Shown one piece after another: positions 1 through 6,037 of a stretch of DNA of 6,575 bases. The translations under genes were made by a program, and so were the position numbers. Positions within the stretch are counted from its first letter, which is position 1. The number at the start of each line of letters is the position of its first letter. The DNA lies in NCBI GenBank assembly GCA_035628505.1, contig DASPJR010000098.1, forward strand, positions 1 to 6,575, read 5' to 3'. The DNA is from DASPJR01 sp035628505 (GTDB lineage: Bacteria; Planctomycetota; SZUA-567; H5-PLA8). The notes beneath the pieces were generated by a model. That model did not search any database. It was not told the origin of the DNA and saw only the letters and a program-made list of their open reading frames with translations.

Positions 1-420
1 GATGTGCTGCTGACGTATCTTGGACCGCAGGCCGAGGTGGTGACGGGTGCTTCTTCCGGCGGCGGCATCGGCCTGGGCACGTGGAACTTTGTCGACGAGC
101 CGGTTACGAAATTTGTGCTGCGCGGGCATTACAACATCAGCGCTTACCCGGACGTGAAATTCAATGAAACCTGGGAAGTCCTGCGCAAGAAGCTGCTTGA
201 GATCCCCGGCGTCAAAGGCGCGCAGCTCGAGCCTGTAAACGAAGACGAAAAGACGCAGAAGCCCGACACAAAGGTCTTCGAGGCCAAGATTTTCCTTCAG
301 GACGATTCCAAGCCGCTGACGGCCGTCGTATCGGACACGCCCGCGGCTGATCCCAGGGCGAAGGCAGGGCCGAAAGAGATTCCATCCACACCGGCTAAGA
401 CGGCAAAGCCGGCGAACTGA
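1..420 (+). CDS. PilN/GspL-like assembly protein, C-terminal part (5' end outside window)
   Basis: The reading frame is open from base 1 and ends at TGA 418-420, so this is the last 139 residues of a longer protein. A GTG at base 4 lies within the frame but has no visible ribosome site, and the true start is probably upstream. Residues 37-100 look like the small alpha/beta domain at the C-terminus of PilN-type proteins: a strand (KFVLRGHY), a helix (about 53-69), a strand leading to AQLEPV, a short polar loop, and a final strand (KVFEAKIFLQ). The last 38 residues are a Pro/Ala/Lys-rich, probably disordered tail. In type IV pilus and T2SS machines PilN/GspL pairs with PilO/GspM in the inner-membrane platform, and the next gene here is PilO-like, 18 bases downstream, which supports the call. 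The diagnostic N-terminal part is not visible, so the family assignment is moderate. Confidence 0.5.
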   Translation, partial: DVLLTYLGPQAEVVTGASSGGGIGLGTWNFVDEPVTKFVLRGHYNISAYPDVKFNETWEVLRKKLLEIPGVKGAQLEPVNEDEKTQKPDTKVFEAKIFLQDDSKPLTAVVSDTPAADPRAKAGPKEIPSTPAKTAKPAN

Positions 421-438
421 GGAGCGAGAGGCGCGAGA

Positions 439-1380
439 ATGTTTTTCAAAGAGAACAAAATGCTGCTGCTCGGCTCCGTGGGTGTGTGCGCGATCGTGCT
501 TGGCGTTCACTTCTTCTGGGTTCGCGATAACTGGGCGAAAGCAGAGAGCGCTGGCAAAGCGGCCGAGGAAGCGAGCATCGCCTGGGAGAAAAACTTCCGG
601 CCGGGCGACAACCTCATGCCAAAGCCGGATGCCGAGAAAGTGCTGGAAGACAACAACCGGCTGCTCAAGGTCGGTCTCACGACCCTTCAGGGCATTGAAT
701 TCGGCACCAAGGACACGCTGCAGCCGTACAGCGAAGCCGCGGCGGGTTCAGGCGACCGCAAGAATTACCTGATGACCAAGCAGACCAACATTCTCTCGCG
801 CGCCAAAACGATGAACATCATCGCGCCGTCAGAACTGGGTCTGACCGAAAAGATCTCAGAAGATCCCGTCGCGCTGAATCTGCTGCGCGTGGCGATCATC
901 GACAGCTTTTTGTCCTCCTGTAACGTGGCGAAAGTACACCGGCTGCTGCGCATCCAGCATTTTGCACCGAAAATCCTTCCACTGGAGGGCGTTGAGTTAG
1001 CCGAAGAGACGAAAGAAAAGAAGCCCGCGAAGGCCGATCAAAAGAAAGACAAAGAAGACGAGGGCTCACCCGGCCAGCGCTCCGACAGGCTGGTTCAGTT
1101 CCCCGTTAAAGTTCAGCTTGTTGCGCCGGAACCGGCGCTTTCGCGGGTGCTTTACGAAATGCAGAAGCCCAGCGACCGTACGCGCGGATACCTTTGCCTG
1201 CGCGGCTTTCACGTGGCCGTGCGCCAGGCCGGATCGGGAACGATTGAAGCGGTCATTGCGTTTACGGCACTCTTGAATGAAAAGCTGGTGCGCGAGCTGG
1301 GTATTCCAGTGAAGGAAGAGGAGCAGCAGAATCGCGGCAGCGGAAGCGAGCCGCGCAAGGTGGACCTGGAACGGTATTGA
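439..1380 (+). CDS. PilO/GspM-like inner-membrane protein (Amuc_1100-like style)
   Basis: This is a 313-residue protein with a short cytoplasmic start, one hydrophobic segment at about residues 8-27, and a long soluble part that would lie in the periplasm. Residues 30-75 are charged and helix-prone, as in the coiled-coil stalk of PilO-type proteins. Two mixed alpha/beta halves follow (about 140-185 and 217-278), separated by a Lys/Glu/Asp-rich linker at about 188-211. The second half begins FPVKVQLVAP and has the strand-helix-strand-strand pattern of the PilO ferredoxin-like domain. The C-terminal 25 residues are polar. PilO/GspM forms a dimeric inner-membrane scaffold with PilN/GspL that couples the cytoplasmic motor to the pilus or pseudopilus. 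The start at 439 has GAGAGG at 426-431, 7 bases upstream; an in-frame ATG at 460 would cut into the membrane helix. The call rests on architecture and on the PilN-like gene before it. Confidence 0.55.
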   Translation: MFFKENKMLLLGSVGVCAIVLGVHFFWVRDNWAKAESAGKAAEEASIAWEKNFRPGDNLMPKPDAEKVLEDNNRLLKVGLTTLQGIEFGTKDTLQPYSEAAAGSGDRKNYLMTKQTNILSRAKTMNIIAPSELGLTEKISEDPVALNLLRVAIIDSFLSSCNVAKVHRLLRIQHFAPKILPLEGVELAEETKEKKPAKADQKKDKEDEGSPGQRSDRLVQFPVKVQLVAPEPALSRVLYEMQKPSDRTRGYLCLRGFHVAVRQAGSGTIEAVIAFTALLNEKLVRELGIPVKEEEQQNRGSGSEPRKVDLERY

Positions 1381-1432
1381 ACGACTTCAACACGGAGCGG
1401 CAAGTCAACGTGGCATTCAGGACTAAGAAGCA

Positions 1433-1942
1433 ATGATGCGATTGATCAATGCACAGCTCGGAAAAATACTGCTGGGAATCGCGGTGGTCTTTGCCATCGT
1501 TACGATTTCCAGCAATGCCGATCCGAAGATCGAAGGCGTGCCCGAGAGCAAGACCAAGCGGCCGGTCATGGTCGAGCTTGATAAATCCGCGCTGGCCGCG
1601 TTGAGTTCGGAAACGTTCTTCTCGACAGAAACGCCCGTCGCCAACACACGGTGCGTGTTTGAGCCTGAAAAAACGGTCGTCGTCTTTCAGCCGGTTGATC
1701 TCGACATTCCTCCGGCTGGAATCAAGCGTTCGCCGCAGCTGCTGCCCGAGCCCGGCCCGGCTCTGGAAGGCACCGAGGCACTGCCGCGGTTTGGCGACGA
1801 ATTCCCGAAGGTGAAAGCCGCCGAACAGCCCAAGCCCAAAGCCACGGTGCCCGGTTTCACGCCACCGTCGCAGGTACCGGGAACAGTGCCTTCGACAGCG
1901 CCTGGCACGGCGCCTTCCGCAGGCATCCGTCCGGCACCCTAA
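1433..1942 (+). CDS. Small membrane-anchored proline-rich protein of unknown function
   Basis: I do not recognise a family. The 169-residue product has one hydrophobic segment at about residues 10-26, preceded by R3 and K11, which predicts an N-in anchor with the rest in the periplasm. Residues 40-90 could form a few strands (for example PVMVELD and KTVVVFQPV). From about residue 92 to the end it is rich in Pro, with stretches such as PQLLPEPGP and a tail of repeating Pro-x-Thr/Ser steps. Its place after PilN- and PilO-like genes is where PilP or GspC is often found. Those proteins also have one anchor and a flexible linker, and connect the inner platform to the secretin. A positional analogue of PilP/GspC is therefore possible, but no HR domain or PDZ domain is visible. 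Two ATGs in tandem (1433 and 1436) are both possible starts; AGGA at 1419-1422 and AAGAAG at 1425-1430 lie upstream. Confidence 0.6.
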   Translation: MMRLINAQLGKILLGIAVVFAIVTISSNADPKIEGVPESKTKRPVMVELDKSALAALSSETFFSTETPVANTRCVFEPEKTVVVFQPVDLDIPPAGIKRSPQLLPEPGPALEGTEALPRFGDEFPKVKAAEQPKPKATVPGFTPPSQVPGTVPSTAPGTAPSAGIRPAP

Positions 1943-1963
1943 AACTTGCAGCATTCGAAGGTT

Positions 1964-1969
1964 AAGGAG
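1964..1969 (+). promoter_or_regulatory. Ribosome binding site for the TPR gene
   Basis: AAGGAG lies 12 bases before the ATG at 1982. It supports that ATG over the in-frame TTG at 1946, which lies upstream of this site and has no comparable motif before it. The spacing is slightly long. Confidence 0.5.
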
Positions 1970-1981
1970 CGTCTATACAGA

Positions 1982-4288
1982 ATGACACGCGCTGCGACAA
2001 ACATTCATTGCCTGGGGCTGCTGCTGCTTGCCCTGGTCTATCTGTGCCCGGCGCAAGCCCACGCGCGGGAATTCGTGCTGCGTCAGTACGATGAAGTCTA
2101 TTTCAAAGACGGCTCGACCGCGCGCGGCGTCCTGATTGATACAGATCGCGAAGACGAAAAGAAAATCCGCAACGTCCTCACGAACACCGTCCGAAGCTTT
2201 AATGTGGCCGACGTCAAAGAAATCCGCCGCCGCGCCACGCCCGAAACAGAGCTCGAGCGACTCTCCAAGCAGTATGCCGGCCGGCCGGAGAAAATTCGCG
2301 ACGTAGCCGTCGAAGCCATGGAAAATCTCGATCCGGCGCTCACACCAAAACTGATCGCCATGCTGGAGAAGGAAGCCGGTGGCAAAGCGCCAGACATCCT
2401 GGCATTGCTTGCGCAGCTTTATCTGCAGAGCGGGCAGGCAACGCTGGCGCTCAAGCACGCCGAAACCCTCGTCGGCGTCGCTCCCAATGGAAAAAGCCTG
2501 ATGCTGCGCGGCAAGGCTTACCAGGCTCTCGGCAGGATGGAGCAGGCCGATAAGGACCTTGAGCAGGCCACCAAACTGCTGCCCGAAAACCAGGAAGTCG
2601 CCGTTGCGCGTGCTGATTTTCTGCTGCAGGCTGGCCGCCCCGAAGAAGCCAAGAACATGTTCAGCGGCGCGCTGTTCAAGAACAACAAGAACACAACCGC
2701 GCTGGTAGGACAGGGGCTGGTCCTGCTGCGCCAGGGCGAATACGCCGACGCCGAAAAGTGTTTCAAGGAAGCACTCTTCATCGATACGCGCCACAAGCAG
2801 GCTGAGCTTGGTCTGGCCGCCACGAAGATCATGCTGAAGCAGTACGACGAAGCCTACGCCGAAGCGCGGCAGGCTCTGAACATCGACAACAAGTGCGCTG
2901 AAGCGTTCGCGCTGCAGGCTTTTGCGCGCCTGTTCCTAGGAACACCCGAGTCGCTCAAGGACTTCTATTCCAATCTCAAGAATGCTCTGGATGAAAAGCC
3001 CAATCAGCCGCGGTTGCTCCTGGCTCACGCCGTTGCCCTTGAGCGCGAGGCGCGCTTCCTTGAAGCGCAGGGCACACCGGAGTCGCTCAAAGAAGCCAAA
3101 GCCAAGCGCGATGAATCGAATGTTAAATACACGGAGCTCGCCAATTCTGACCCAGCTGATAGCTACCTGCAGTACCTGATCGGTGAGCGCCGTTTCCGCA
3201 TTGGAGATTATGCTGGCGCTGAAAAAGCGTTTCTGCGCACGGTTCAGCTGGCTCCCAACTATGCGCCCGCCCACGCGGCGCTGGGCGCTGTATCGCTGCG
3301 CCTGGGCAAATGGGAAAAAGCCAAGGACGCGTACACGGCGGCCATTCAGATCGATCCCAAATCTAAAGCAGCTGCCGATTACTACGCCGGCCGCGGTCTC
3401 GCGTGGCTGAAAGTGAAAGTCTTCGAAGAAGCGGCCGCCAGCCTCAAGCAGGCGCGCGAGCTGGACCGCCGCAACGTCATGGCTCTCTGCGGACTGGGTT
3501 ACATCGCCAACGGCGAGAAGAACAAGGAATCGGCGATCGAGTTCTTCCAGCAGGCGCTGGCCGCGGACGGCTCCAGCGAATACGCCGCAGACGCTCTGCG
3601 CAAGATCTTCGCGCAGGAGAACATGAACCTCGAGTACGTCACGTTTAACGACGGCAATCTTCCGATGAGCTGGAAATTCCGTACGGGCGGCATGGTCAAG
3701 CCCAGCGTGCTGAACGGGCAGGTGCTCTTCGCCGGCGTGCAGGGCTCCGCGGCCGGAACGAAGGTTGAAGTCTACAAAGACATCAAGGCCGACGATTTCG
3801 TGCGCTTCGAAGCCGATCTGGATATCGCTCCTACAAGCCAGGCGACATTCGGATTGCGCCTCGCCTCGGCCACCAACGTCGCCACCAGCTTCGAAATGGA
3901 GTTCGCCAAGGACGAAACCAACGAGCTGAAAGTGCGCTTTAAGGATTACGGCGGCAACGCGCCGCAGTGGCAGAGCGTCAAGACGGAATGGCCGCCGGAG
4001 GGCCGTGTCCGCCTGGGGCTCGATACTGACGATCTAAAAGGCGGCAAGATTGGTCTGTGGATCAACGGTAAGAAGGCCGGCGAACTCAAGCTCATTCTGC
4101 AGCGGCCCACCCGCATGATCGTAGGCGCCTACGTCCAGGCTCCGCCGAAAGAGGACGTCACGGCGACGGTCGACAACATTGTGCTGGTCACGCGCGGGCC
4201 GGCCGTCAATGAACGTGAAGGCGGCGACGCTCTTCAGCTCAATAAAGAGGACGAGAAGAAGCCGGCTGAACAGGAAAAAAAGCAATGA
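1982..4288 (+). CDS. Secreted TPR-repeat protein with C-terminal concanavalin A-like jelly roll
   Basis: From ATG 1982 the product is 768 residues. Residues 1-28 are a clear signal peptide: basic start, Leu-rich core, and a cut after AHA. Cys22 lacks a proper lipobox, so a lipoprotein is unlikely. Residues 29-83 form a small beta-rich module (DEVYFKDGSTARGVLI, ending near DVKEIRRR) resembling SH3-like domains. About ten TPR units fill residues 136-535, with typical 34-residue spacing, G/A-rich helix A and endings such as LLPEN, APNY and IDPK; residues 340-395 are irregular. Residues about 552-738 form a beta-rich domain that looks like the ConA-like/LamG/DUF1080 jelly roll (opening YVTFNDGNLPMSWKF, then a strand pattern with FGLRLAS, GLWINGKKAGEL and a closing TVDNIVLV). 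A charged Lys/Glu tail ends the protein. TPR proteins often assist secretin or pilus assembly, and the jelly roll suggests ligand, possibly glycan, binding. It overlaps the next gene by 4 bases, so the two are probably translationally coupled. Confidence 0.8.
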   Translation: MTRAATNIHCLGLLLLALVYLCPAQAHAREFVLRQYDEVYFKDGSTARGVLIDTDREDEKKIRNVLTNTVRSFNVADVKEIRRRATPETELERLSKQYAGRPEKIRDVAVEAMENLDPALTPKLIAMLEKEAGGKAPDILALLAQLYLQSGQATLALKHAETLVGVAPNGKSLMLRGKAYQALGRMEQADKDLEQATKLLPENQEVAVARADFLLQAGRPEEAKNMFSGALFKNNKNTTALVGQGLVLLRQGEYADAEKCFKEALFIDTRHKQAELGLAATKIMLKQYDEAYAEARQALNIDNKCAEAFALQAFARLFLGTPESLKDFYSNLKNALDEKPNQPRLLLAHAVALEREARFLEAQGTPESLKEAKAKRDESNVKYTELANSDPADSYLQYLIGERRFRIGDYAGAEKAFLRTVQLAPNYAPAHAALGAVSLRLGKWEKAKDAYTAAIQIDPKSKAAADYYAGRGLAWLKVKVFEEAAASLKQARELDRRNVMALCGLGYIANGEKNKESAIEFFQQALAADGSSEYAADALRKIFAQENMNLEYVTFNDGNLPMSWKFRTGGMVKPSVLNGQVLFAGVQGSAAGTKVEVYKDIKADDFVRFEADLDIAPTSQATFGLRLASATNVATSFEMEFAKDETNELKVRFKDYGGNAPQWQSVKTEWPPEGRVRLGLDTDDLKGGKIGLWINGKKAGELKLILQRPTRMIVGAYVQAPPKEDVTATVDNIVLVTRGPAVNEREGGDALQLNKEDEKKPAEQEKKQ
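2939..3091 (+). repeat. Imperfect direct repeat inside the TPR region (GTPESLK motif twice)
   Basis: The heptapeptide GTPESLK occurs at bases 2939-2959 and again at 3071-3091, 132 bases apart. The two 21-base DNA copies are near-identical with a few differences. They lie in the irregular part of the TPR array and may mark duplication of a helix-loop segment. Confidence 0.45.
3635..4195 (+). other. ConA-like jelly-roll domain of the TPR protein
   Basis: This is the beta-rich C-terminal domain of the 1982-4288 gene, residues about 552-738. Short alternating hydrophobic strands (FVRFEADLDI, ATFGLRLAS, FEMEFAK, LKVRFKDY, VRLGLD, KIGLWING, RMIVGAYV, VDNIVLV) fit a 12-14-strand sandwich. The opening with F-N-D-G and a Trp resembles DUF1080-type and LamG-type domains. 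There are no obvious catalytic acids in a glycosidase arrangement, so a binding role is more likely than catalysis. The fold assignment is by pattern only. Confidence 0.5.
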
Positions 4289-4803
4289 ATTACAGCATGC
4301 GACCGCGCACTGGATTTACGCTCGTCGAGATGCTGGTCGTCATCAGCATTCTGACCATTCTGGGCGGTCTGGTGCTCACGGCAATCAGTTCGGCGCGCCG
4401 CACCGCGAAGGAGCGCGCCACGGAAGCGACGATCAAGCTGCTTGAGGCGGCGCTGATGCGCTACGAGACCGATTGGCAGGATTATCCGCCGTCAGAAGGC
4501 GACGGCGAAGGCCTGCGGGGCTCGGAGAATCTGTACCAGTACCTGCGCATCGAGAAAAAAGAAGGGCCTTACATTACCAGCAAAGACATTCAGCTCTCCG
4601 ACGTGAACAAGAACGGAGAAATGGAGATCGCCGACGCCTTCAATCGGCCGCTTCTTTATTTTCATCATCGCGATTACGCCAACAAAGCTCCGAATAAGCG
4701 CACCTTCCGCCTTTTCTCTTATGGCGCCAACGGCGTCAACGATGACGGCAGGGCCGGCAGCGACGATCTGGTGAACTGGAATAAGGACCGGCCCAACGAT
4801 TGA
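4285..4803 (+). CDS. gspG: GspG-like major pseudopilin
   Basis: This 172-residue protein has a 10-residue leader ending in Gly10, then FTLVE, the classic prepilin peptidase site with Phe at +1 and Glu at +5. A hydrophobic helix follows (to about residue 32), then an amphipathic helix with Arg/Lys/Glu (33-62). The C-terminal part matches the GspG pattern: DWQDYPPSEGDG, a DAFNRPLLYF segment where many relatives have DPWGNPY, and a tail FRLFSYGANGVNDDG...DDLVNW resembling the GspG calcium-binding end. Residues 106-117 also form an EF-hand-like loop. GspG is the major subunit of the T2SS pseudopilus, processed by prepilin peptidase and assembled at the inner membrane. The gene starts inside the TPR stop codon (ATGA at 4285-4288), with AGGA at 4272-4275, 9 bases upstream. 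An in-frame ATG at 4297 has no ribosome site. A GspG-like type IV pilin subfamily cannot be excluded. Confidence 0.88.
   Translation: MNYSMRPRTGFTLVEMLVVISILTILGGLVLTAISSARRTAKERATEATIKLLEAALMRYETDWQDYPPSEGDGEGLRGSENLYQYLRIEKKEGPYITSKDIQLSDVNKNGEMEIADAFNRPLLYFHHRDYANKAPNKRTFRLFSYGANGVNDDGRAGSDDLVNWNKDRPND
4600..4635 (+). other. EF-hand/dockerin-like calcium loop in the GspG-like protein
   Basis: The 12 residues DVNKNGEMEIAD have Asp, Asn, Asn and Gly at positions 1, 3, 5 and 6, a hydrophobic residue at 8 and Asp at 12, which is the pattern of an EF-hand or dockerin calcium loop. It lies just before the DAFNRP segment. GspG proteins are known to bind calcium near their C-terminus by a different loop; whether this one binds calcium is inference. 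Confidence 0.4.
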
Positions 4804-4857
4804 GCCGGGCATTCCTAAGTCGAAAGTCGGGAAGACGAGTCGGCGGCGAACGGTGTC

Positions 4858-4861
4858 GGAG
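4858..4861 (+). promoter_or_regulatory. Ribosome binding site that decides the GspH-like start
   Basis: GGAG lies 9 bases before ATG 4871. The in-frame GTG at 4853 overlaps this region and has no clear ribosome site of its own, so ATG 4871 is preferred. Confidence 0.5.
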
Positions 4862-4870
4862 TTTCGATCG

Positions 4871-6037
4871 ATGAATTCAGACTCCAGACTCGACACCCAT
4901 GCGTGCCGCTTGTGGCGGCGCCGTTTGCCACGCGGCCTGTCGCTCATGGAGCTGCTGGCGGTTATGCTGATTATTTCGATCCTGCTCGGCTTTTCCGGGG
5001 CGGTGTACTGGCGCTCGGCGCGCAGCTTCAAAGAACAGGGCGCCGCCGCTGAAGTGGATGTGGCTCTGCGGCAGGCAAAGAACTCCGCCCTCACGGCAAA
5101 TGCGCCCGCTTACGTTGAAATCGACGTGAAGAACAACCGCATCGTTCCGTGGGTCTATAAAACCGTGGGACTCTGGCACCTCGAAGACCGCGACAGCTAC
5201 GGCCAGTCCAGCGGCCCCTATCATCGCGCAGTCATGCGCGGCGCGACGCTTTTCCCTGAAGGCAAAATCGGCAAGTGCGCGCGGTTGAAAGATGGAGCCT
5301 ACGTGGACGCGGGCGCTGATCCTGATTTCGACTGCGAAGACGGCGGCTTTCTCGAGGCCTACATCCGTCCGACGTCGTATACCTTTGCCGGCGACCACTT
5401 CATTTTCTCAAAGCGCAACGCGTATTTTCTGAAGATCACCACCGGCGGCGTTCTCGAAGGCAGCGCCGGAAAAAAGCCGCTTAAAGCAACCTCGTACCGC
5501 ATTGTTCCGGGCCGCTGGACGAAGGTGGCCTTCGCGTGGGATCATCAATCCACCCGCATCATGATCGACGATGGCGTAGTGGCGATCGGCCCCGGCTCCA
5601 TTCCGCCGCTCAGCGACGACCCGCTGCTGATCGGGCATGAATCTTCCAGCATGGAAGGTTTGGTTGACGAAGTGCGCGTGATGAGCGCATCTCCCGGCAA
5701 CGCGCTGCATCTGGGAAAGACGATGTCGATTCAGCACAACCTCGCACCCTGGAGCGCCGTTTATTTCGCGCCCGATGGCAACCTGGACATGCGTTACCAC
5801 GCCGGCCCAGCGACGATCACGCTCGTCCAGGACAAGCGCGCGCGCAGCGTCAATGTCTCCATGCTCGGGCTGGTCTCGCGCAGCGAAGTGGAGAGAGCGG
5901 ATGAACTGGCAGAAGGCGGCCAGGGAGCCAGAAAGCGCGAAAGCGGACTGACTCTTTACAACGGCGATGACAATCACAAACCGGCGACAGGCAAGCCGCC
6001 CGAAGGCTCCGACAAGAGAAAGGGTGAGGCGAAATGA
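4871..6037 (+). CDS. GspH-like pseudopilin with inserted LamG-like jelly roll
   Basis: From ATG 4871 the product is 388 residues, about twice a usual GspH. A 22-residue Arg-rich leader ends PRG, followed by LSLME: a prepilin peptidase site with Glu at +5 but Leu rather than Phe at +1. A hydrophobic helix follows (to about residue 45). Residues 55-95 read like GspH (ALRQAKNSALTANAPAYVEID, then NNRIV), and the matching C-terminal half appears only at about 293-337 (VYFAPDGNL, ITLVQD, RSVNVSMLGLVSR). Between them, residues about 100-276 are LamG-like: GLWHLED, KIGKCARLKDGAYVDAG, GRWTKVAFAWD, RIMIDDG, LLIGHES, and GLVDEVRVM. The last 50 residues are polar and probably disordered. GspH is a minor pseudopilin that helps start the pseudopilus and sits near its tip; the insert would be displayed there. 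The gene follows GspG by 67 bases and overlaps the GspK-like gene by ATGA (6034-6037). Confidence 0.85.
   Translation: MNSDSRLDTHACRLWRRRLPRGLSLMELLAVMLIISILLGFSGAVYWRSARSFKEQGAAAEVDVALRQAKNSALTANAPAYVEIDVKNNRIVPWVYKTVGLWHLEDRDSYGQSSGPYHRAVMRGATLFPEGKIGKCARLKDGAYVDAGADPDFDCEDGGFLEAYIRPTSYTFAGDHFIFSKRNAYFLKITTGGVLEGSAGKKPLKATSYRIVPGRWTKVAFAWDHQSTRIMIDDGVVAIGPGSIPPLSDDPLLIGHESSSMEGLVDEVRVMSASPGNALHLGKTMSIQHNLAPWSAVYFAPDGNLDMRYHAGPATITLVQDKRARSVNVSMLGLVSRSEVERADELAEGGQGARKRESGLTLYNGDDNHKPATGKPPEGSDKRKGEAK
4878..4891 (+). repeat. Tandem 7-base repeat CAGACTC x2
   Basis: CAGACTC occurs twice head to tail just inside the GspH-like gene (leader codons 3-7). Each copy carries ACTC, which can pair with the GGAGT of the ribosome site region, giving two alternative pairings. 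Confidence 0.6.
5168..5680 (+). other. LamG/ConA-like domain nested in the GspH-like pseudopilin
   Basis: This segment carries the hallmarks of a LamG-like jelly roll in order: GLWHLED at the start, G-K-I-G-K-C-A-R-L-K-D-G-A-Y-V in the first sheet, FLEAYIRPTS, W222-TKVAFAWD (position from GTG numbering), an MIDDG turn, LLIGHES, and the closing LVDEVRVM. LamG-type domains commonly bind sugars or proteins, often with calcium. It is bordered on both sides by halves of a GspH fold, which marks it as an internal insertion rather than a C-terminal fusion. Confidence 0.75.

Larger units (their letters stand above)
4852..4897 (+). promoter_or_regulatory. Potential hairpin over the start of the GspH-like gene
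   Basis: The arm GGTGTCGGAGT (4852-4862) is complementary to ACTCGACACC (4888-4897), giving ten base pairs with one bulged G. The loop of about 25 bases holds the ATG at 4871, and the left arm contains the likely ribosome site GGAG (4858-4861). An alternative partner for GGAGT is ACTCC at 4881-4885. If formed in the mRNA, the hairpin could limit initiation. No energy calculation was possible. Confidence 0.35.

Noticed and set aside
1383..1406. Short inverted repeat GACTT/AAGTC between the PilO-like and proline-rich genes
   Set aside because: Only five base pairs with a 14-base loop and no T-run; too weak to call a terminator or regulatory element.
1262..1954. 230-codon open frame on the minus strand
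   Set aside because: It lies opposite the end of the PilO-like gene and the proline-rich gene; its Arg/Cys/His-rich product has no recognisable domain, and the plus-strand genes explain the region.
1946..1981. TTG at 1946 as start of the TPR protein
   Set aside because: It gives a 12-residue extension before the signal peptide and lacks a ribosome site, whereas ATG 1982 has AAGGAG upstream.
2021..2066. Possible lipobox around Cys22 of the TPR protein
   Set aside because: The residues before the Cys (Val-Tyr-Leu) do not fit a lipobox, and AHA is a good signal peptidase I site.
1973..2794. 273-codon open frame on the minus strand
   Set aside because: It is antisense to the signal peptide and TPR region, whose repeat periodicity shows the plus strand is the coding one.
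4492..5094. 200-codon open frame on the minus strand
   Set aside because: It crosses opposite two clear pseudopilin genes and shows no domain.
5408..5977. 189-codon open frame on the minus strand
   Set aside because: Antisense to the LamG part of the GspH-like gene; no family pattern.
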